This document shows positions 30,804 to 35,553 of a DNA stretch of 35,553 nt, in pieces. The DNA comes from Thermoleophilia bacterium (GTDB lineage: Bacteria; Actinomycetota; Thermoleophilia; Miltoncostaeales; Miltoncostaeaceae), in contig JADHKZ010000005.1 in the NCBI GenBank assembly GCA_016780995.1, forward strand, positions 1-35,553, in the 5' to 3' direction. The notes below the pieces were generated by a model. It ran no database searches and was not told the origin of the DNA. It worked only from the letters and a program-made list of their open reading frames with translations. Each line of letters opens with the position of its first letter. The stretch's first letter is position 1. The position numbers and the translations under genes were made by a program.

Positions 30804-32300
30804 ATGACCGAGGGCAACGCGGTGCCATCCCGTGACCTGCTCCTTGCCGAGCTGCCTGACGCCGTGTTCCTCGAGAAGGACGGCGTCATCATCTTCGCCT
30901 CCGACAGCATCATGCGCGTGCTCGGGTATCCGCCCGAGGCGATCGTGGGCATGTCGCTGGAGTCGCTGTCGCACCCGGATGAGGTGTCGTCACTGGTCCC
31001 CGTGCGCGCGCGGCTCGCCGCCGGCGAGGAGGTGACGGTGCTCATCTACGCACGGCACGCCCACGGCCACCACATCCCGGTGGAGGCCAGGCTGCGCCCG
31101 CACCAGGACGCCGCCACCGGGAGCGACGTGATCGGGCTGCTGCGCCCGCTGGACGACACCAGCGACCGCCGTGAGGACATCGCCCGGGTCGAGGCGGCAC
31201 CCGGGCTGCTGGCCAACCGCGCCGGCGATGTGCTGTTCCTGGTGGACGGGGAGGGCATCGTGCTGGAGGCCGGGCCGGGCGTGCACGCCCTGCTGGGCTG
31301 GACGGCAGACGAGCTCAAGGGCATCCCGCTGGCCGGACTGCTGCACCCCGACGACCAGCCGGCGGCCACGGCCTACCGGGCGTCGGTGCAGGCCGACACC
31401 GCCACCGGGTCCATCGAGGTGCGCGCCCGGACGCGCGGCGGATCGTGGCGCTGGTTCCTGGCCACCGGGGTGATGGTGAGCGCCCCCGAGGCGGGCGGCC
31501 GCGAGGCGCGGCGCGTGATGATGTCGTGGCGTGATATCGATGCCCTGGTGCGCGACGCGCGCTTCGCCGAGCGCGAGGCCGCGCGTCTTCGCGCCATCAT
31601 CGACGTGGCGCTGGACCCCTGGCTGATGCTGGGGCCGCTGCGCGATCGCCGGGGCCACATCACCGACTTCGTGGTGGAGGACGCCAACGCCGGGGCGGCC
31701 GAGTACCTGCGCTGGCCCCGCGATCAGCTGGTGGGGGCACGACTTGCCGAGGAATTCCCCGCGCTCGTGGAGAATGGCCTGCTGCCGGCGTATGTGGAGG
31801 CCATGGAGTCGGGTGGCCCCGTGGTGGTGCATGACCTGGCCTACCCGCATGAGATCCATGGAGGCACCCGCCGCTACGAGGTACGCGCACGATCGGCCGG
31901 CGGATCCCTCATGCTCACCTGGCGCGACACCACCCCGGTGAGCCTGGCGCGCGACGAGCTGGCCAAGGCCGAGTCGCTGTTCCGCGCCATCGCGTCGGTG
32001 GCCGGCGACGCCGTGGTGTTCGTGCGGGACGGATCGGTCGCGTGGGCATCGCAGGGGGCGCAGGACATGGGCTTCGCAGCCGACGCCGACTTCGCATCGG
32101 TGCTGGAGGCCGTGGTGGTGCCCGACTCCGCGGGCGACGCGCGCACCTGTGCGCTCCTGATGGAGTCGCACCCGGGCTACGCCGGGCGCCTGCACCGCGC
32201 GGATGGCACCCCGATGATCGTGCGCGCGCACCCCATCAACGGCACGGGCGCCGGATCCGTGGTGGTGATCACCGACGAGGTGTGGACCACCGGAGGCTGA
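30804..32300 (+). CDS. Four-PAS sensory protein without a recognisable output domain
   Basis: A 498-aa cytoplasmic protein composed of four PAS-like units: about 8-115 (LPDAVFLEKDGVIIFASDSI, VLGYPPEAIVG, HPDE), 135-245 (DVLFLVDGEGIVLEAGPGV, LLGWTADELKG, HPDD), 262-375 (more divergent, YLRWPRDQLVG) and 392-495 (DAVVFVRDGSVAWASQGAQ). The first two are clear; the last two are weaker. There is no histidine kinase, GGDEF, EAL, HTH, STAS or PP2C segment; the chain ends in the last PAS unit. It may sense a ligand or redox state and act through a partner. The ATG at 30804 is preferred over an in-frame ATG at 30702 because GAGGGA sits six bases upstream and the extension looks non-coding. It is divergent from the protease gene. 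Confidence 0.88.
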   Translation: MTEGNAVPSRDLLLAELPDAVFLEKDGVIIFASDSIMRVLGYPPEAIVGMSLESLSHPDEVSSLVPVRARLAAGEEVTVLIYARHAHGHHIPVEARLRPHQDAATGSDVIGLLRPLDDTSDRREDIARVEAAPGLLANRAGDVLFLVDGEGIVLEAGPGVHALLGWTADELKGIPLAGLLHPDDQPAATAYRASVQADTATGSIEVRARTRGGSWRWFLATGVMVSAPEAGGREARRVMMSWRDIDALVRDARFAEREAARLRAIIDVALDPWLMLGPLRDRRGHITDFVVEDANAGAAEYLRWPRDQLVGARLAEEFPALVENGLLPAYVEAMESGGPVVVHDLAYPHEIHGGTRRYEVRARSAGGSLMLTWRDTTPVSLARDELAKAESLFRAIASVAGDAVVFVRDGSVAWASQGAQDMGFAADADFASVLEAVVVPDSAGDARTCALLMESHPGYAGRLHRADGTPMIVRAHPINGTGAGSVVVITDEVWTTGG

Positions 32301-32303
32301 CCC

Positions 32304-32549
32304 CTACGCGCCCCGGCGGCTCCTCTGCGCCCGGTCGATGCGGTCGGCCAGGTCGTCGGCCAGCATCGCCCGCGTGCTGGCCCGCTCGGCCTGGATGCGC
32401 AGGCGCGCCAGTTCCATGCGGGCGTCATCGTCCAGGCCCTCGGATCGATCAAGGGTCTCCAGCCGGGCGATGTCGGCCGCGATCTCCCTCACCCGGTCCC
32501 AGCGGCGATCGGCCACCGACCCGGCGCCGTCACGGGCCTGCCCGGTCAC
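32304..32549 (-). CDS. Small unknown protein coupled to the helicase gene, 81 aa
   Basis: An 81-aa, highly charged protein that is probably all helical: RRWDRVREIAADIARLETLD, a short turn (SEGLDDD) and then ARMELARLRIQAERASTR form a likely antiparallel helical hairpin or coiled coil. It has no Cys, membrane segment or known motif. Its GTG start overlaps the helicase TGA (GTGA, 32546-32549), the strongest evidence that it is real. Its stop is three bases from that of the convergent PAS gene. A role as a helicase partner is a guess from position only. Confidence 0.65.
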   Translation of the reverse strand: MTGQARDGAGSVADRRWDRVREIAADIARLETLDRSEGLDDDARMELARLRIQAERASTRAMLADDLADRIDRAQRSRRGA

Positions 32550-35026
32550 TCCGGCGACGGGGTGTCGGGTGACGCCGATGCCGCGGACTTACGGCGGCGC
32601 CTGCGGCGGCGGCGGCGCGGTGCTGCTCCCTCGGCGGGCGTATCACTCGCGGGCGTGGGGGCATCGCCGTTGTCGGTGGGCTCCGCCGGCACGCCCGCCT
32701 GCGGCGTGGCGGCCGCGCCGGCCACCTCCGACGTGGACATCTTGCGGCGGCGCCTGCGGCGGCGGCGCGTGGTGCCGCCCTCCTCGCTGGCGGCGCCGAT
32801 GCCAAGGTCCTCCGCTGCGGGCAGGCGCGGGGCCTTGGGGCGCAGCTGGTTCCAGGCGCGCGCGCTGTGCAGCGCCCGCGAGTTTCGGGTGCCCACGGCC
32901 GCCCGCAACGCGCGCCGGGCATCAGGCTGGGTCCAGTCGATGGCGTCGAGGGCGCCGCGCAGCGCAGCCCAGCCGCCACAGGTGCCCGCGGCCCGGCTGG
33001 CCACGCGGATGTCCTCGCTCTTCAGCGGGACGTCACCCGGACCCAGCGCCAGCACCACGCGCCCGGCCTGCCCCACCTTCAGCGGCGATCCCTCCTCGGG
33101 CGGCTCCACGGGATCCGGCGCGGGAGCGCCCACCGCGCGAAGCCACAACCCGATGAGCCCCACCTCGCCGCCGTTCTCGATGAGGTGCTGCGACTCCCAC
33201 TTGGCGATGCGGTGGATCTCCTGGTTGCGCCCGGGGCGGCTGGCATCGGCCAGGCCGCGCGACACCTCCCAGGCCCAGGCGGGTGCCCACGACGACGCGC
33301 TGTCCAGCGCCGACCACCTGCGCCGGCGCTCGGCCGAACGCCCCTGCTGCTCCAGCGATGCCACGTTCTCCCACTTGCCCGCCTGGTCGGCGTGGAACCA
33401 CAGGGCGCGAATGCGCTCGCGGGCCGTCATGCGCAGGCGGTCCAGGATGGAGCGCGGGGCATCGGCGGGCAGGGCCTGGCGCAGGTCCGGCTGCACCAGC
33501 AGGGCCAGCGCCCAGGCGCGCCACAGCGGTTGCTCATCGCCGTTCTCGGCCTTGCGCGCCACCACCCCGCTGAGCGCCCACCACGCATGCGCCCCGCGCG
33601 GGTCCACGCCCTGGGCAAGCTGCTCCGACACCTCCTGCCAGTCGGTGTCGCGGCCGGCGGCCTCCACCCACTCCTCCATCACGCTGATGGGGATCTCCGC
33701 GGGGTCGGCATCGCGCCAGCCGCCATCACGGAAGCCGGCCACCAGCGCCGACGGGGCCGCGCCGGGGTTGACCAGGCTGGCCTTTCCACCGTCCTGCTGC
33801 GCCAGGATCTCGGCAGCACGGGCCAGCTTGCCGCGCTCGCCGCCCTCCGGCGGGCCGGCCACCCGCCCCAGCGGCTTGTACCAGCCCATGCCGAACAGGT
33901 CATGGCTGGTCTGCACCCCCATGGGGTCGCCGGCCGGCAGGAACTCCACCGACACGGCCTCCTTGTCGGGGGCCGGGCGCATCACGCGGCCCAGGCGCTG
34001 CACGAACACGCGCTCGCTGGTGGTGGGCGCCAGGTGCATCACCACCGACGCGCGGGTCTCATCCCAGCCCTCGGTGAGGAGGTCGGCGTTGCACAGCACG
34101 TCGATCTTCCCGGCGCCGAATTCCTTGAGGATGCGCTGCAGCTCGCGCGCCTGGGTCTGGCCCGACACCGCCGCGGCCTTCACCCCCCGCTCGGTCATCT
34201 CATCGGCCAGGGCGTGCGCCTGGGCCACGGTGGCCGTGTAGGCCACGCCGGCCAGCCCCAGCGGCATGAAGTGCTCGGCCCACACCTCGGCGCACGCGCG
34301 GTGCCAGAGGGCGCGATCCAGCGCGCGTCCCAGGCTGGCCTGGTCGAAGTCGCCGCGCACGCGGGTGACATCGGACAGGTCCACGGCGCGCTCCACGCGC
34401 AGCGAGCGCAGCGGGCACAGGATGCCGCGATCGATGGCCGACTGGCGATCCAGGGTGGCGGCCACCGGGCCGAACACCTGCTCCACGTGGCCGGTGGTGG
34501 TGGCGGGCGTGGCGGTGAACCCCACCACCACGGCATCGGCCGCGCGGTCGATCATCCGCCGCGTCTGCGCGCCCAGGGTGGTGTGGGCCTCATCGCACAC
34601 CAGCAGGGTCACGGCGTCCCAGTCGGCGTCGTGCTGGTTGCGCAGCGCCGCCTGGTAGGTGCAGATGGTCACGCCGGGGCGGCCGATGGACCCCACGCCG
34701 TCCACGGTGAACGGCACATCGGGGAAGAAGGTCTGCAGGGCCGAGGCGGTCTGCTCGGCCAGGTTGCGCCGCGGCACCAGGATGACGGCCGAACCGCCCA
34801 GCGCCGCGGCCAGGGCACAGAAGGTGATGGTCTTGCCCGACCCGGTGGGGGCATCCACCCAGGTGCGGGTGGCGCCGGCGCGCAACCGGATGGCCAACTC
34901 ATCGAGGGCCTCGATCTGGTGCTCGCGCAGCACCACCCCGGGCCACCACTCCGCGGGGTCGGCGAGGGCGGCCTCCAGGCGCTCCTCGGGAGCAAGGGCC
35001 TCGGTGGGTTCTATGTGAGTGCTCAT
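32546..35026 (-). CDS. SF2 DEAD/DEAH-box helicase with unrecognised C-terminal half and two poly-Arg tracts
   Basis: An 826-aa protein. The helicase core (about 30-365) has a Q-like REHQ (34-37), Walker A APTGSGKT (59-66), DEAH box (145-148), TATP (171-174), a second RecA domain with LLTEGWDE (317-323), and motif VI QRLGRVMRP (343-351). It resembles XPB/type III restriction-like SF2 enzymes. Residues about 380-740 are mostly helical, Trp- and Ala-rich (HAWWALSGVVARKAENGD) and match nothing I know. The tail has eight Arg (754-761) and nine Arg (804-812) in a row, separated by an acidic, Pro/Ala-rich linker, likely for nucleic acid binding. The ATG at 35026 is preferred to the GTG at 35038, which lies within the only GAGGTG ribosome-site candidate. 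It is coupled to the 81-aa gene. Confidence 0.9.
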   Translation of the reverse strand: MSTHIEPTEALAPEERLEAALADPAEWWPGVVLREHQIEALDELAIRLRAGATRTWVDAPTGSGKTITFCALAAALGGSAVILVPRRNLAEQTASALQTFFPDVPFTVDGVGSIGRPGVTICTYQAALRNQHDADWDAVTLLVCDEAHTTLGAQTRRMIDRAADAVVVGFTATPATTTGHVEQVFGPVAATLDRQSAIDRGILCPLRSLRVERAVDLSDVTRVRGDFDQASLGRALDRALWHRACAEVWAEHFMPLGLAGVAYTATVAQAHALADEMTERGVKAAAVSGQTQARELQRILKEFGAGKIDVLCNADLLTEGWDETRASVVMHLAPTTSERVFVQRLGRVMRPAPDKEAVSVEFLPAGDPMGVQTSHDLFGMGWYKPLGRVAGPPEGGERGKLARAAEILAQQDGGKASLVNPGAAPSALVAGFRDGGWRDADPAEIPISVMEEWVEAAGRDTDWQEVSEQLAQGVDPRGAHAWWALSGVVARKAENGDEQPLWRAWALALLVQPDLRQALPADAPRSILDRLRMTARERIRALWFHADQAGKWENVASLEQQGRSAERRRRWSALDSASSWAPAWAWEVSRGLADASRPGRNQEIHRIAKWESQHLIENGGEVGLIGLWLRAVGAPAPDPVEPPEEGSPLKVGQAGRVVLALGPGDVPLKSEDIRVASRAAGTCGGWAALRGALDAIDWTQPDARRALRAAVGTRNSRALHSARAWNQLRPKAPRLPAAEDLGIGAASEEGGTTRRRRRRRRKMSTSEVAGAAATPQAGVPAEPTDNGDAPTPASDTPAEGAAPRRRRRRRRRKSAASASPDTPSPE
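32591..32617. repeat. Poly-Arg codon repeat, downstream copy
   Basis: Nine Arg codons (mostly CGC, one AGG, one CGT). This copy and 32744-32767 share the same order of codons, including the single AGG and the following Lys codon, so one probably arose from the other by duplication of about 28 bp. Confidence 0.7.
32744..32767. repeat. Poly-Arg codon repeat, upstream copy
   Basis: Eight Arg codons with the same pattern as 32591-32617 (CGC run, one AGG, CGC run, then Lys). The two copies lie 126 bp apart within the 3' end of the helicase gene. Confidence 0.7.
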
Positions 35027-35168
35027 GCCATCTCGCACCTCTCAGCGCATGGCGCAACCCATGCGCGGCAGGCCCACGGGGGACCGATGCGGACTCGGAA
35101 GGGCCCAGGAGGCGGTCGGCATGGCGCTCGTCACTGCGAGGCGCCGGACGGCCCGTGAACCATGGAGG

Positions 35169-35174
35169 ACCATA
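35169..35174 (-). promoter_or_regulatory. Candidate -10 box TATGGT upstream of the helicase gene
   Basis: TATGGT on the minus strand lies about 140 nt before the helicase start. It is followed after five bases by an ATG that opens a ten-codon frame (35131-35163, MVHGPSGASQ). This may be the helicase promoter with a long leader containing a tiny leaderless frame. The rest of the 227-nt gap up to the next gene shows no other clear signal on this strand. Confidence 0.3.
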
Positions 35175-35238
35175 GCAGCAGGGTGCGGCGCGGACCATCA
35201 TGCACGCTGAATTTCCGCACTGCGCCGGGGGCGCCCGC

Positions 35239-35244
35239 TACAGT
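35239..35244 (+). promoter_or_regulatory. -10 box TACAGT, leaderless promoter of the last gene
   Basis: TACAGT is followed by nine bases and then ATG at 35254. No Shine-Dalgarno sequence is present in between. Confidence 0.5.
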
Positions 35245-35253
35245 GCCGCAACC

Positions 35254-35553
35254 ATGGGTACCGGATCCTCAGGAGGCGGCGTCAACCAGTGGGCACGTCC
35301 CGTGCTGCTGGCCGTCGCGTGCATCGTCATCGGATTCGTCGTGGGGTGGTTCGCCCGCGGCGATGGAGGCGGCGTGGTACTGCCCACGGTGGCCGACGCC
35401 GTTCAGACCACGGCCACCGTGGCCCAGGTGGACACCCTCGGCACGTCCACCACGTTCGACACCACCGGCACCACGGCGACCACCGGCACCACGGACACCA
35501 CCGGCACCACGGCCGGTTCGGTGGCGCGTGACCAGATCAACCTGGTCATCCTC
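35254..35553 (+). CDS. Membrane-anchored protein with Thr/Gly repeat linker, possibly LytR C-terminal domain type (3' end outside window)
   Basis: One hundred codons are present and the frame is open at the right edge. A short Gly/Ser N-terminus is followed by one membrane helix (about 17-33, VLLAVACIVIGFVVGWF), then an external linker rich in Thr that contains three 6-residue repeats of (D/A)TTGTT (69-86). The last visible residues, RDQINLVIL, look like the first strand of a LytR_C domain, which usually continues VLNGTG; this is only suggestive. Such single-pass proteins act at the actinobacterial cell wall. The ATG has a TACAGT box at leaderless distance. It is divergent from the helicase gene. 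Confidence 0.75.
   Translation, partial: MGTGSSGGGVNQWARPVLLAVACIVIGFVVGWFARGDGGGVVLPTVADAVQTTATVAQVDTLGTSTTFDTTGTTATTGTTDTTGTTAGSVARDQINLVIL
35458..35511 (+). repeat. Three tandem 18-bp repeats coding for (D/A)TTGTT
   Basis: The units 35458-35475, 35476-35493 and 35494-35511 share ACCACCGGCACCACG and differ only in the first codon (GAC, GCG, GAC). Such repeats expand and contract easily and would change linker length in the encoded protein. Confidence 0.85.

Noticed and set aside
32867-35158. 763-residue plus-strand open frame opposite the helicase gene
   Set aside because: It is His/Arg/Gly-rich low-complexity sequence with no domain, and lies opposite a gene with clear helicase motifs. 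Long antisense frames are expected at this GC content.
1-35553. tRNA, rRNA, CRISPR, insertion sequence or prophage features
   Set aside because: All intergenic gaps are under about 230 bases and none shows cloverleaf, spaced repeats, transposase or integrase sequence.

Overview
The window is about 35.5 kb of very GC-rich DNA (roughly 70% by eye) from what looks like a bacterial chromosome. It is densely packed and has many GTG starts. Eight genes have a TANNNT-like -10 box placed only 6-9 nt before the start codon, and eight gene pairs overlap by the 4 nt ATGA or GTGA. Together with an ATP-type PEP carboxykinase, a three-subunit PntAA/PntAB/PntB transhydrogenase and a MoxR/DUF58/VWA cluster, this suggests an actinobacterium, perhaps a Thermoleophilia-like lineage. 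That placement is inference; no rRNA or tRNA gene is visible. I see no insertion sequence, CRISPR array or phage gene, and no gene-free stretch longer than about 230 bases.

Layout. 1-3.7 kb: the 3' end of metH, a convergent small unknown gene, then pckA. 3.7-8.6 kb (minus strand): a crotonase plus histone-deacetylase-family operon, and an aminotransferase - ddl - epoxide-hydrolase-like operon. 8.7-13.6 kb (plus): a GtrA protein, two large GT-C-type membrane glycosyltransferases and a secreted NodB deacetylase, the last three translationally coupled; this looks like an envelope glycan module. 13.6-19.5 kb (minus): a spermidine-synthase-like protein, an SDR oxidoreductase, pntAA-pntAB-pntB and an aldo/keto reductase. 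19.6-21.6 kb: a 69-aa unknown, a CDGSH iron-sulfur protein and a DHA2 drug exporter, the last two divergent around a perfect 12-bp palindrome.

21.6-25.8 kb: a choloylglycine-hydrolase-like Ntn hydrolase and a flippase-like membrane protein (minus), divergent from a KtrB/KtrA potassium uptake pair (plus). 25.8-30.6 kb (minus): HtrA-like protease - MoxR ATPase - DUF58 - two membrane VWA proteins, closely packed as one operon. 30.8-32.3 kb: a four-PAS protein with no recognisable output domain. 32.3-35.0 kb (minus): an SF2 helicase with an unrecognised C-terminal half and two poly-arginine tracts, coupled to an 81-aa unknown. The window ends inside a membrane-anchored protein with a Thr/Gly repeat linker.

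Most genes are housekeeping. The parts I could least explain, and the best candidates for something undescribed, are the helicase with its coupled small gene, the glycan module (which carries a mobile-looking perfect inverted repeat inside one glycosyltransferase), and the protease-headed MoxR operon. I did not find a convincing defence or toxin system.
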